Source: an uncultured Clostridia bacterium
GTDB lineage: Bacteria; Bacillota; Clostridia; Lachnospirales; Lachnospiraceae
Direction: 5' to 3'
Length of the DNA stretch: 10,263 bases
Assembly (NCBI GenBank): GCA_946623485.1
Contig: CAMORF010000048.1
Location: 1 to 10,263, forward strand
The stretch's first letter is position 1. Every line of letters begins with the position of its first letter. The translations under genes and the position numbers were made by a program. A model generated the notes under the pieces. It was not told the origin of the DNA. It made no database searches and saw only the letters and a list, made by a program, of their open reading frames with translations. Positions 1-7,291 of the stretch are shown here, one piece after another.

Positions 1-32
1 TTAGAAACCGGGTAACTGCTCAATCCCCTCAT
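1..32 (-). CDS. iorB: Probable start of iorB (indolepyruvate oxidoreductase small subunit), cut by window edge
   Basis: An ATG overlaps the iorA stop codon in an ATGA arrangement (4-base overlap) and opens a frame that runs off the left edge, giving about ten codons (MRGLSSYPVS...). IorB, the beta subunit that pairs with IorA, is usually encoded directly downstream of iorA, and stop/start overlaps are common for such subunit pairs. Only the position and the open frame support the call. The visible residues precede the nucleotide-binding-like G-x-G-G-Q-G region expected in IorB, so the family cannot be confirmed here. A TTG four codons into the frame is another possible start. No strong Shine-Dalgarno sequence precedes either start, which fits translation coupled to iorA. 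Confidence 0.4.
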   Translation of the reverse strand, partial: MRGLSSYPVS

Positions 33-1852
33 CTCAGCCGGATCGCGTCTGCCGGGCACACCTTGCTGCAGAGCATGCAGCCGGTGCACTGGGACGCGTC
101 AATGACCGCCTTTCCCGCTTTCACCCCAAGGGCAGGGCAGCCAAGCTCCCGGATGCATTTCCGGCAGCCGATGCACCGGCCGGCGTCTACAGCAGCACGG
201 AGGCTGCTTCTTTCCAGCGCAACGCAGGGCGCCTTGAATATGATTGCCTTGACCCCCTTTTCTTCCGAGACTTTCTTCACGGTTTCCACCGCCAGGGATA
301 AGTCGAGGGGATTCACGGTTTCCACGACAGACAGGCCGATGGCCCTCAGCACCTTCTCGATGCTGACCTTCTCCACCACCTGCCCCATCACGGTACGTCC
401 GGTTCCGGGATGGGGCTGATGGCCGGTCATGGCAGTCGTGGAATTATCCAGGACGATCAGCGTCATATCCGCCTGATTGTAAAAGGCGTTCACTACGCCG
501 GTAATTCCGGAAGCAAAGAAGGTGGAATCCCCGACAAAGGCAAAGCACTTTGTGTCAGGAGCCATGCGCCGGACTCCCTGGGCGATATTGATTCCGGCTC
601 CCATGCACAGGCAGGTGTCACACATATCAAGGGGCTGCGCGTTTCCCAGCGTATAGCAGCCGATGTCACCGCCGTAGAAGGTTTTTTGCCCTTTCATCGC
701 CTGCTTCACCGCATAGAAGGAGGCGCGGTGCGGACATCCGGCGCACAGCACAGGCGGCCGGACCGGCAGCGGGGGCGCATCCGGCAGAAGGTCTGTTCCC
801 GGCCTGAGCGCCGGATCCGCCAGAAAGTCCGCCAGGGCCTGAGATACGATATCCACCGTGTTCTCACCGGACAAGGGCATGTCCCCTGTGAGCTTTCCCC
901 GGATTCTGACAGAAAGGCCGTGCCTGCCGCATACCGCAAGCAAGGCCCGCTCAATCACCGGATCCAGCTCCTCGACACACAGAACCTCTTCTTTGTCCCG
1001 GAGGAATTCCAGCGCCAGCTGATCCGGGAACGGAAACGGTGTGCCCACACGGAGGATTTGAGGCCTGTCATCCCCGCCCAGGCTGTCCTCCACATAGGTA
1101 AAGTTGATCCCGTGCGTGGCGATGCCTTTTCCCATACGATCCCCGGCATACCGGCCAGCCGCTGGAAGCACGAAATTACGGGGATATTCCGAGAGTGTCC
1201 GGGACAGCTGCGCGTTTCTTTGCTCGATCAGTGCATGGTTTTTTACCGAAAGCTTTGGGAAAATGACCCAGCGGGAGGAGTCCTTTTGAAAACCTTCTGC
1301 CTGGTGCTGCTCATATTCCCCGGGATCCGCCACCTCGATGGATTCATATCCGTGATCGACTCTCGTCGTAGCCCGGAACAGCACCGGGGTCTTCCATTCC
1401 TCGGAATACGCGAAGGCCTCCCGGATCATCTCATAGGCCTCCTGGACGGAGGATGGGTCAAACACCGGCACCTTGGAGAAGGAGGCAAATGTCCTTGTGT
1501 CCTGTTCTGTCTGTGATGAAATCGGCCCCGGGTCATCTGCCACCATGATCACCATGCCGCCTTTCACTCCGATATACTCCAGGGACATCAGCGGGTCACA
1601 GGCGACGTTGAGCCCCACCTGCTTCATGGTCACCAGCGTCCGGGCGCCGGAATAAGCTGCGCCCGCGGCTGCCTCCATGGCTGCCTTCTCATTGACTGAC
1701 CACTCTACGTAAACATTGCCCGGATTCCGTTTCGCGACGGTCTCCAGAACCTCTGTCGAAGGAGTGCCGGGATACCCTGAGACGAAATTGACCCCGGCCG
1801 ACAATGCGCCAATGGCAATCGCCTCATTTCCCATCAAAAATTCTTTATGCAT
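29..1852 (-). CDS. iorA: Indolepyruvate:ferredoxin oxidoreductase, alpha subunit (IorA)
   Basis: This is the large, thiamine-diphosphate-dependent subunit of the enzyme that converts indolepyruvate and other aryl pyruvates plus CoA to the aryl-acetyl-CoA and CO2, reducing ferredoxin in the cytoplasm. The 607 residues match the family's usual length. The N-terminal pyruvate-oxidoreductase-like region starts with MGNEAIAIGA and SGYPGTPSTEV (residues 7-35). CAGCPHR lies at 370-376. The TPP/Mg site is GDS (441-443) through the LDN ending at 470, followed by TGHQPHPGTG. The C-terminus holds two 4Fe-4S motifs: C560, C563, C566, C572 (spacing 2-2-5) and C589, C592, C595, C599-P. All key residues look intact. 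The ATG starts one base after the permease stop (TAACATG), with AAGGA 11 bases upstream, so translation is probably coupled to the transporter genes. In anaerobes the enzyme serves aromatic amino acid fermentation or, in reverse, synthesis; the sequence does not show which. Confidence 0.95.
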   Translation of the reverse strand: MHKEFLMGNEAIAIGALSAGVNFVSGYPGTPSTEVLETVAKRNPGNVYVEWSVNEKAAMEAAAGAAYSGARTLVTMKQVGLNVACDPLMSLEYIGVKGGMVIMVADDPGPISSQTEQDTRTFASFSKVPVFDPSSVQEAYEMIREAFAYSEEWKTPVLFRATTRVDHGYESIEVADPGEYEQHQAEGFQKDSSRWVIFPKLSVKNHALIEQRNAQLSRTLSEYPRNFVLPAAGRYAGDRMGKGIATHGINFTYVEDSLGGDDRPQILRVGTPFPFPDQLALEFLRDKEEVLCVEELDPVIERALLAVCGRHGLSVRIRGKLTGDMPLSGENTVDIVSQALADFLADPALRPGTDLLPDAPPLPVRPPVLCAGCPHRASFYAVKQAMKGQKTFYGGDIGCYTLGNAQPLDMCDTCLCMGAGINIAQGVRRMAPDTKCFAFVGDSTFFASGITGVVNAFYNQADMTLIVLDNSTTAMTGHQPHPGTGRTVMGQVVEKVSIEKVLRAIGLSVVETVNPLDLSLAVETVKKVSEEKGVKAIIFKAPCVALERSSLRAAVDAGRCIGCRKCIRELGCPALGVKAGKAVIDASQCTGCMLCSKVCPADAIRLR

Positions 1853-1853
1853 G

Positions 1854-3326
1854 TTATCTCTTATCCTTGTCTATGAACTCCAGCGTAATCGTTGCCAGAG
1901 CGGCAAACAGGATTACAAACAGAAGAAGCCGCGACCAATAGATCATAATATTCGGTTTTGTGTACTCATAATCCGGATTATAGCTCCCGGCGGCAAGCTT
2001 TTCCTGCAGGGTTTTCTTGACGGCTTTCTTTCCCACAAAATCGATCAGCTTACCTACTGTTGTTTTGAGGGTGATGCCCTGATTCCTGAACTCAGCCATC
2101 TCTTCACTGTTTCGGGCCAGGTCGATCAGGTCGCCTATGGTAACGGAGCCGGAAACTGCAGCCGGCGACGAGTCTGCGGTCTTCACGGCAGTGCCTTCTG
2201 CCTGCACGGTGTCTGCTTCCGTCGCTGCAGTTTCTTCTGCCTGCATGGTATTCGCTTCCGTCGCTGCAGTCCCTTCCGTCTGCATGGTATTCGCTTCCGT
2301 CGCTGCCCCGGCTGATTCCAGCGCCCCGACTAATTCCAGTGCCTCAGCTGATTCCAGCGCCTCGGCTAATTCCAGCGCCTCGGCTGATTCCAGCACCCCG
2401 GCTGATTCCAGTGCCCCGACTAATTCCAGCGCCTCAGCTAATTCCATTTCCCCGGCAGCCTGCTCAGCGTCTGCCAGCACATTGCCAATCTCTATCTCCC
2501 GCAGCGCGCGCACATTCTTGTTCTTCGTGTCTGACAGCTTATCCAGAACATCGCCAACCGTGATGGTTCCTCCGATTTCAGAGTCCTTCATCTTCTTGAT
2601 CGCATTCCACACCGTGACCACCGGCTTGTGGTTATAATCCGTCTGCGCAGCGATGACCTTCAACCCCGGATTAGAGACGGTCAGCATGGTAAGCGGCTTA
2701 CTCCATTCCGGAAGCGCCAGCATGCCGCCGGAGAACACCAGCTGGAAGATCAGCACAAAGGGCATGATCGTCATAGCGGTCGTACTGTTTTTGGCAATGG
2801 TGGAGATCCAGAGCGCCATCATATCAGACGCATAGGTGATCAGGAACATCGAGATCCCGAAGTCTACGAGGAACCACCGGGTAAACAAGCCCTCCGCAGG
2901 ATATTGGATTCCCGTTATCCTGGTAACATGCAGTGTGATCAGCGTCTGAAGCAGGCAAAGCATCGCCTGGTAAACCATATGCGCAAAGACATACGACGTG
3001 ATATGCATGCCGGACCGGTGCATCCTTTTGATCACATCCCGCTCCCGGCAGATCACCTGGATCGAGTTAAAGCAGCCATTCCAGATTCCCACGCAGGCAA
3101 GTGCAAACGCCCCCATCAGGGATCCTTCCATATTGATGAACATCCGCTTCCGGATCACCATTCCCACAAGGCCTGCGATCAGCGCAGACATCGGGATTAC
3201 TTTCCAGTCGCTCTGGTACACAAACATGCGGAGCTGCTTCCCGAGGTAAATCGGGATCTGCGCGATGCGTCCTCTGTGCCGCACCAATACCTGATGGTCG
3301 GTCATTCTCTGTTTCTTCTCAGCCAT
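1854..3326 (-). CDS. ABCG-like ABC-2 transporter permease with a repeat-bearing extracellular loop
   Basis: This is the membrane subunit of the transporter whose ATPase is encoded just upstream. I chose the ATG at 3326 (490 aa) over the ATG at 3341 because GGAGGTG lies 4 bases before it. The gene overlaps the ATPase stop by 8 bases (ATGGCTGA). Likely helices are at about 44-59, 69-89, 108-134, 151-176, 182-205 and 461-484. That six-helix pattern, with a large loop before the last helix, resembles ABCG/ABC-2 permeases, where this loop is extracellular. The loop (about 208-460) holds four degenerate copies of a T-[VI]-G-[DNK]-[VL]-[LI]-D-like motif near 255, 278, 395 and 422. Between the second and third copies are eight hexapeptides of the type E-[LS]-[AV]-[EG]-A-L (295-342) and three 13-residue units of the type TEANTMQAEGTAA (343-381). 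The C-terminus ends in FIDKDKR. The substrate is unknown, and export is inferred only from the ABCG-like type. Confidence 0.85.
   Translation of the reverse strand: MAEKKQRMTDHQVLVRHRGRIAQIPIYLGKQLRMFVYQSDWKVIPMSALIAGLVGMVIRKRMFINMEGSLMGAFALACVGIWNGCFNSIQVICRERDVIKRMHRSGMHITSYVFAHMVYQAMLCLLQTLITLHVTRITGIQYPAEGLFTRWFLVDFGISMFLITYASDMMALWISTIAKNSTTAMTIMPFVLIFQLVFSGGMLALPEWSKPLTMLTVSNPGLKVIAAQTDYNHKPVVTVWNAIKKMKDSEIGGTITVGDVLDKLSDTKNKNVRALREIEIGNVLADAEQAAGEMELAEALELVGALESAGVLESAEALELAEALESAEALELVGALESAGAATEANTMQTEGTAATEANTMQAEETAATEADTVQAEGTAVKTADSSPAAVSGSVTIGDLIDLARNSEEMAEFRNQGITLKTTVGKLIDFVGKKAVKKTLQEKLAAGSYNPDYEYTKPNIMIYWSRLLLFVILFAALATITLEFIDKDKR
2184..2304 (-). repeat. Three tandem 39-bp in-frame repeats in the permease gene
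   Basis: On the plus strand three 39-base units run head to tail at 2188-2226, 2227-2265 and 2266-2304. Each begins GCAGT and ends GCTTCCGTCGCT. They differ at only a few positions and encode 13-residue units TEADTVQAEGTAV, TEANTMQAEETAA and TEANTMQTEGTAA. The protein-phased units lie at 2184-2300. The period is a multiple of three, so gain or loss of a unit would keep the reading frame. Confidence 0.93.
2301..2454 (-). repeat. Eight tandem 18-bp in-frame repeats in the permease gene
   Basis: On the plus strand eight 18-base units of the form GCTgATTCCAGcGCCcCG run without gaps from 2311 to 2454, the last one diverged (ATTCCATTTCC). They encode six-residue units E-[LS]-[AV]-[EG]-A-[LA] at permease residues 295-342, where the protein phase is 2301-2444. 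The array directly adjoins the 39-base repeats. Units 1 and 6, and units 2 and 7, differ by a single base each, which suggests a larger five-unit (90-base) duplication. The encoded stretch is acidic and rich in Ala, Leu and Glu, so it is probably helical. Confidence 0.93.
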
Positions 3327-4683
3327 ACTGCACCTCCGCATACTTCAGCACATATTCATCCGCCAGCCCGTCTCCGCCTTCTTCCTTGCGGTTGACAGCT
3401 TTCACAATCTTTTCCATGCTGTCTCTCTGGAAGAACTTCTTTGCATCCTCGATCCCGCCATACCATGCAAGCCGTCCTGTCCGGGCACTGTCCTTTGCCA
3501 GGACAATCACATCATCAAACAGGTCGATGACGCGATCCGGCGTATGCGTGATGACGATCACAATCTTTCCGGTATCCGCAATCTTGCGAAGCTGTTCGAA
3601 CAGTTCCCTTGCCATGACTCCGTCCAGGCCGGAATCCGGTTCATCCAGAATAAACAGGGACGGGTTGGACAGGAACTCCATGGAGATGGAAAGACGCTTT
3701 TTCTGCCCGCCGGAGAGCTTTTCCACCAGATTGTTCTTCACGGGTTCCAGACCGAAGATCTCCATTACCTCCGTCACCCGCTTCTTCCTCTGCTCAGCGG
3801 TGACATCCATCGGCAGCCTCAGGCTGGCAGAGTCAAGCAGCGTATTCCAGACCGTATCTTTGCCCTGCATCATCTCTGACTGGGGGACGAAGCCGACTTC
3901 ATACTGCATGTGCTTATACTGCGTATACATATCCGCCCCGTTCAGCATCACCTCGGCATTGGCTTTTTCATAACCGTTCACGGCATTGATGAATGTCGTC
4001 TTTCCGGCGCCGGACCCGCCAAGCAGCAGAACCATATGCCCCTGCGGGATGGAGAGATGGATATCCTTGAGCAAAACCTTTTTCTGAAAAAACTCCGTGA
4101 CCGTACGGTCTTTCAGGTTCACGGTCAGGCCCTGATCCAGAACGCTTGCAGAGCCATGGGTCGCCAGGCTCTCCATCAGTTCCCGCAGATCCTCCACCTT
4201 CCACCTGGGCTGATAAGATTTTACAAAACCCCAGACCACAACAGGGATCCAGATGGTATAGGACGTCAGGCACAGCCACAGCCACCTTTTTCTGAGTCCG
4301 TATACCTGAATCAGGCCCGAGAACACACGGATCGTGAATACAATCCACACCAGCTCCAGGCTGACGCCGATGACCAGAAACACAATCGTCAGCGTATCAA
4401 CATCCTCGATCTGCCCTCTTTGGCGTTCCACAACCGCCAGGATGAGAACCGCGATGTCAGATGCAAAACTTGTAATGCAGTATGCCCTTCCCTCCGGCTC
4501 CCGGTGAGCACAGCGGGCAAGCTGATACTCCCGCGCCCAGGGAACCAGGGCCCACCACCCCTTGACCCCGGACTTTTGCAGGATACGCCAAAGACCTGCA
4601 AAAAACAGGATCCGAAGCACAATATCCACGGGTGCTGTCGAGCCAAAATAAAACCGAACCACGTCTCCTATCAAAACTTGCAT
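3319..4683 (-). CDS. ABC transporter ATP-binding protein with N-terminal four-helix membrane domain (ABCG-like)
   Basis: This is the ATPase that powers the transporter formed with the downstream permease. Of 454 residues, the first 155 or so form a hydrophobic domain with likely helices at about 16-34, 69-85, 97-121 and 132-153. The segment after helix 1 (KSGVKGWWALVPWAREYQLA) resembles small bacterial membrane domains of the DUF5684 type; that resemblance is from memory. The nucleotide-binding domain follows: Walker A GGSGAGKTT (222-230), Q-loop Q268, signature LSGGQKKRLS (323-332), Walker B LFILDEPD (343-350), D-loop SGLD (351-354) and switch H380. The GGQKKR form of the signature and the overall layout resemble the ABCG (White) type. 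All catalytic residues are present, so it should be active. AGGAGG sits 8 bases before the ATG. The stop overlaps the permease start by 8 bases, indicating coupled translation and a 1:1 partnership. Confidence 0.92.
   Translation of the reverse strand: MQVLIGDVVRFYFGSTAPVDIVLRILFFAGLWRILQKSGVKGWWALVPWAREYQLARCAHREPEGRAYCITSFASDIAVLILAVVERQRGQIEDVDTLTIVFLVIGVSLELVWIVFTIRVFSGLIQVYGLRKRWLWLCLTSYTIWIPVVVWGFVKSYQPRWKVEDLRELMESLATHGSASVLDQGLTVNLKDRTVTEFFQKKVLLKDIHLSIPQGHMVLLLGGSGAGKTTFINAVNGYEKANAEVMLNGADMYTQYKHMQYEVGFVPQSEMMQGKDTVWNTLLDSASLRLPMDVTAEQRKKRVTEVMEIFGLEPVKNNLVEKLSGGQKKRLSISMEFLSNPSLFILDEPDSGLDGVMARELFEQLRKIADTGKIVIVITHTPDRVIDLFDDVIVLAKDSARTGRLAWYGGIEDAKKFFQRDSMEKIVKAVNRKEEGGDGLADEYVLKYAEVQYG
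3331..3337 (-). promoter_or_regulatory. Ribosome binding site that decides the permease start
   Basis: GGAGGTG lies inside the end of the ATPase gene, 4 bases before the ATG at 3326. The alternative upstream ATG at 3341 has no comparable site, so the start at 3326 is preferred. Confidence 0.8.
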
Positions 4684-4691
4684 TCCCTCTT

Positions 4692-4697
4692 CCTCCT
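4692..4697 (-). promoter_or_regulatory. Ribosome binding site of the ABC ATPase gene
   Basis: A perfect AGGAGG lies 8 bases upstream of the ATG at 4683 and fixes that start. The rest of the 84-base gap (4684-4767) shows no convincing promoter and no terminator hairpin with a T-run. Confidence 0.85.
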
Positions 4698-4767
4698 GTT
4701 ACCATCATGCGTCTACGAACTTCTGCATCCAAGGCAGCTTCCATGATTCTGCCAAAGCACAAACCAG

Positions 4768-7251
4768 CTATGCCTTCCGCATCGACATAATGCACCTGAC
4801 ATCCCCCAGCTCATCATCTACATAGTCCGCGTCAACAATCAGGTCAAGCTTCGCTCCGTCTGCGCCCTCCATGCTGAATCTTGCAGAATCGCTCTCCCTG
4901 CTCTCCGCACACCTCTGGGCAATCTTCCACAATACACTCTCCCCCAGCGGGATGAGACGCTTGTAAAATTCTTCATTGTTCAGCTCCTCTTCCAGCTGCT
5001 GCCTGGAAATCCCCATCGCAGCCGCAAGGCCATGGGCAGTAACCTCGAAGAAATATTTCCCCTCCCGATACAGCAGGAATATGACTGTCCTGGAAGTAAA
5101 CCGGGACAGAAGTTCCATATGCCTGTGCAGGTTGGTGATCTCCGTCACGTTCCTGACCGATCCGTAAAAGCGCCGCATCTCCCCATCCTCGTTCAGATAA
5201 TAGAAATGAATCAGAAAGCGGGCCGCGGATCCATCGATATTCGTAAATGTGAACACACCGCCGGCACCGTTCAGCCTGTCATCATAGGCTCTGTTGACCG
5301 TATGGATCAACTCCTGTACCTCCGCCTCCGGCATATACTTCTGGATGCTCAGCAGCCTCTGGCTGAAATCCTGCGCATTGACCGTCTGGTAGAACTGTTG
5401 ATTGAAGCGGATGATATCGATATCCTCCCCGTGCTGGGCATAGATCGCCGCCGGTCCGATGATATTGTTCAGCATGGAATCGCTGTAAACCGTATCATTC
5501 AGGAATTCCCGGATCTTGAATTCCTCATTGGCCTGAAACACGAATCCGGACAGGTCAACATTGTCCGCATCTGAGATCAAAGCTTCCAGCTCTGGCGGCG
5601 GCATTGGTTTATAAAAATAGTATCCCTGGATATAGCGTATGCCAAGACCCATCAGGTATTCCCGCTGCTCTTTGGTTTCCACCCCCTCAACGATCACAGG
5701 CATGGCCATCGTCTTGGCCATGTTGACCACCGACTCTATAATGTGCATCCCCTTGCGCTCGTTGTTTTTCTCCAGCCGCAGGAAATAAGCGTCAAGCTTT
5801 ATGATGTCCACGTTTAGTTCCCTGAGCATATTGAGGGAGGAAAAACCGCTCCCGAAGTCATCCATCAGCACCACAAATCCCATATTCCGGAATTCCTGGA
5901 CGGTAGACCGGACCTTCTCCGATTCCTCCCCGTACGCAGACTCCGTAATCTCAATCTTGACTGAGCTGACCGGGATCTGATACCGGTCTACCAGCTTCCC
6001 GAAGAACTCCGGGACATCCATCGTGAAGATGTCTACCGGGCTGATGTTGACCGAAACGGGGATCACCGGCAGGCCGGCATCCTGAATCTTCCGGATCCAT
6101 TTACAGACTTCTTCCCAGATATACTTATCCAGGTCCGCGATGAAGCTGTACCTTTCCAGTGTGGAGATAAATGAAATCGGCGGGACGGATCTCCCGTCCG
6201 GCTTGATCCAGCGGGTCAGAGCCTCCGCGCCGACGATGCGGCCGTTCAGCGACCTGCACTGCGGCTGAAGGTAGAATGTGATCTCACCGTTTTCCAGCGC
6301 AGCCTTGAAATCGGAGATCAGCCTGTAGTCCTCCTCCTGTCTGCGCACCATGGCCTGTGAGAAAAACTTCACGGAGGCCATATTGTCATTCTTCGCTTCC
6401 TGGGCAGCCAGGGATGCCTGGTCATAGAGCGTATAGGCAGAGGTATTTCCATAGGAATAGCTGGCGCCGATGGCAGGAAGGAACCCGATGGACGCGCCGT
6501 TGCTGATCACGATGTTGTGAATGCGCTCCAGCAGATCATCCGTATCAAAGTATCCTGCCGGCACCAGGAGGGCAAAATCATCCCCGCCAAAATATCCCGC
6601 GACCCCGTCATGGGTTTCCGCGATCTGGCTAAGCTCCTTCCCCACCGCCGCGAGCACATGATCCCCGGCGTCGCGTCCGTACCACTCATTGAACAGCTTG
6701 AAATGCTTCAGATCGATCGCAAGCATGAGCCAGTTCGTCCGGATATCGGAAAGGTTCAGCTCACAGGCAGCATAGAAATCATTTTCATAGACCAGCCCGG
6801 TGAGCGGGTTCCGCTTCAACGTATGGAGACTGCCCACCCGGGCCTCCCATTCTCCCGGCCCGATTCCCTGGTATGCCTTCTCCTCGATCTCACCGATGTA
6901 GACATAAAAGAAGCTGTCGCCGGCAGTGTCATAAACCAGGTGGCCGAAATCCTCTACATACCGGACTTCCCCCTGCCTGGTGACAATCCGGTAATAGACA
7001 TAATCATGCCTCTCCCCCCGGTCAAAGGTCTGCTCGCGGATCTCCCGTTCCACGCGGTCAACGTCCTGCGGATGCACCATCCCCCGGAAGCTGTTGTGGG
7101 TCAGCTCACGGAATTCCTCCAACGTCCCGCACCCAAACAGGTTGATCACATTCTTGTCCGCGAAGCAAAGGTTCTCCTCTTCATTGGTTCTGTAAACGAA
7201 AAACCCGCCCGGCAGGTTCACAGGAAACCGTTCAAAAAAAGCCTGATTCAT
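4768..7251 (-). CDS. Cytoplasmic c-di-GMP phosphodiesterase: PAS-GGDEF(degenerate)-EAL with C-terminal PAS-like regions
   Basis: This protein should hydrolyse cyclic di-GMP to pGpG. It has 827 residues and no membrane helix. Residues 8-125 look like a PAS domain. The GGDEF domain (about 147-300) has GGDDF (222-226) in place of GGDEF, Y220 where the usual arginine precedes the motif, and no RxxD inhibitory site, so cyclase activity is doubtful. The EAL domain (about 315-560) keeps the catalytic set: EAL at 343-345 in EALTRW, N402, E434 in EITE, D464-D465 in DDFGSG, K485, E522 in EGVET, and Q542. Residues 590-705 and 715-825 look like two further PAS-like regions, the first ending in a PAC-like GSVRNVTEIT. 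The frame is open further upstream to 7404, but that stretch lies inside the cyclase gene. The ATG at 7251 has AAAGGA 10 bases before it and begins the conserved part. It lies 40 bases after the cyclase gene and probably opposes it. Its signal is unknown. Confidence 0.92.
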   Translation of the reverse strand: MNQAFFERFPVNLPGGFFVYRTNEEENLCFADKNVINLFGCGTLEEFRELTHNSFRGMVHPQDVDRVEREIREQTFDRGERHDYVYYRIVTRQGEVRYVEDFGHLVYDTAGDSFFYVYIGEIEEKAYQGIGPGEWEARVGSLHTLKRNPLTGLVYENDFYAACELNLSDIRTNWLMLAIDLKHFKLFNEWYGRDAGDHVLAAVGKELSQIAETHDGVAGYFGGDDFALLVPAGYFDTDDLLERIHNIVISNGASIGFLPAIGASYSYGNTSAYTLYDQASLAAQEAKNDNMASVKFFSQAMVRRQEEDYRLISDFKAALENGEITFYLQPQCRSLNGRIVGAEALTRWIKPDGRSVPPISFISTLERYSFIADLDKYIWEEVCKWIRKIQDAGLPVIPVSVNISPVDIFTMDVPEFFGKLVDRYQIPVSSVKIEITESAYGEESEKVRSTVQEFRNMGFVVLMDDFGSGFSSLNMLRELNVDIIKLDAYFLRLEKNNERKGMHIIESVVNMAKTMAMPVIVEGVETKEQREYLMGLGIRYIQGYYFYKPMPPPELEALISDADNVDLSGFVFQANEEFKIREFLNDTVYSDSMLNNIIGPAAIYAQHGEDIDIIRFNQQFYQTVNAQDFSQRLLSIQKYMPEAEVQELIHTVNRAYDDRLNGAGGVFTFTNIDGSAARFLIHFYYLNEDGEMRRFYGSVRNVTEITNLHRHMELLSRFTSRTVIFLLYREGKYFFEVTAHGLAAAMGISRQQLEEELNNEEFYKRLIPLGESVLWKIAQRCAESRESDSARFSMEGADGAKLDLIVDADYVDDELGDVRCIMSMRKA

Positions 7252-7260
7252 AGAGTGTAA

Positions 7261-7268
7261 TTCCTTTT
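7261..7268 (-). promoter_or_regulatory. Ribosome binding site that decides the phosphodiesterase start
   Basis: AAAAGGAA lies about 10 bases upstream of the ATG at 7251, in the short AT-rich gap after the cyclase stop codon. It supports this start rather than start codons farther upstream inside the cyclase gene. Confidence 0.7.
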
Positions 7269-7291
7269 GTGAAAATGCTTGAACCTTGGTA

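Noticed and set aside
410..1516. Plus-strand open frame of 368 codons opposite iorA
   Set aside because: The opposite strand encodes a complete IorA with all its motifs. The plus-strand product has no recognisable feature.
2184..2454. CRISPR array
   Set aside because: The units are directly adjacent with no unique spacers and lie in frame within a coding sequence.
2137..2637. Plus-strand serine/alanine-rich repetitive protein (and a proline-rich frame at 2339-2563)
   Set aside because: The 18-bp and 39-bp units are multiples of three without stop codons, so several frames stay open across them. The permease frame is the one flanked by conserved membrane segments.
4684..4767. Promoter-like TTGGCA, 17 bases, TTGGAT (minus strand) and a GGCAG/CTGCC hairpin in the 84-base gap
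   Set aside because: The -35-like box matches well, but the -10 box matches only three of six bases. The hairpin stem is five pairs with an 11-base loop and no T-run, so neither a promoter nor a terminator is supported.
4457..4795. Minus-strand open frame of 112 codons across the gap and the start of the ATPase gene
   Set aside because: It overlaps the ATPase gene in another frame and has no ribosome binding site or recognisable domain.
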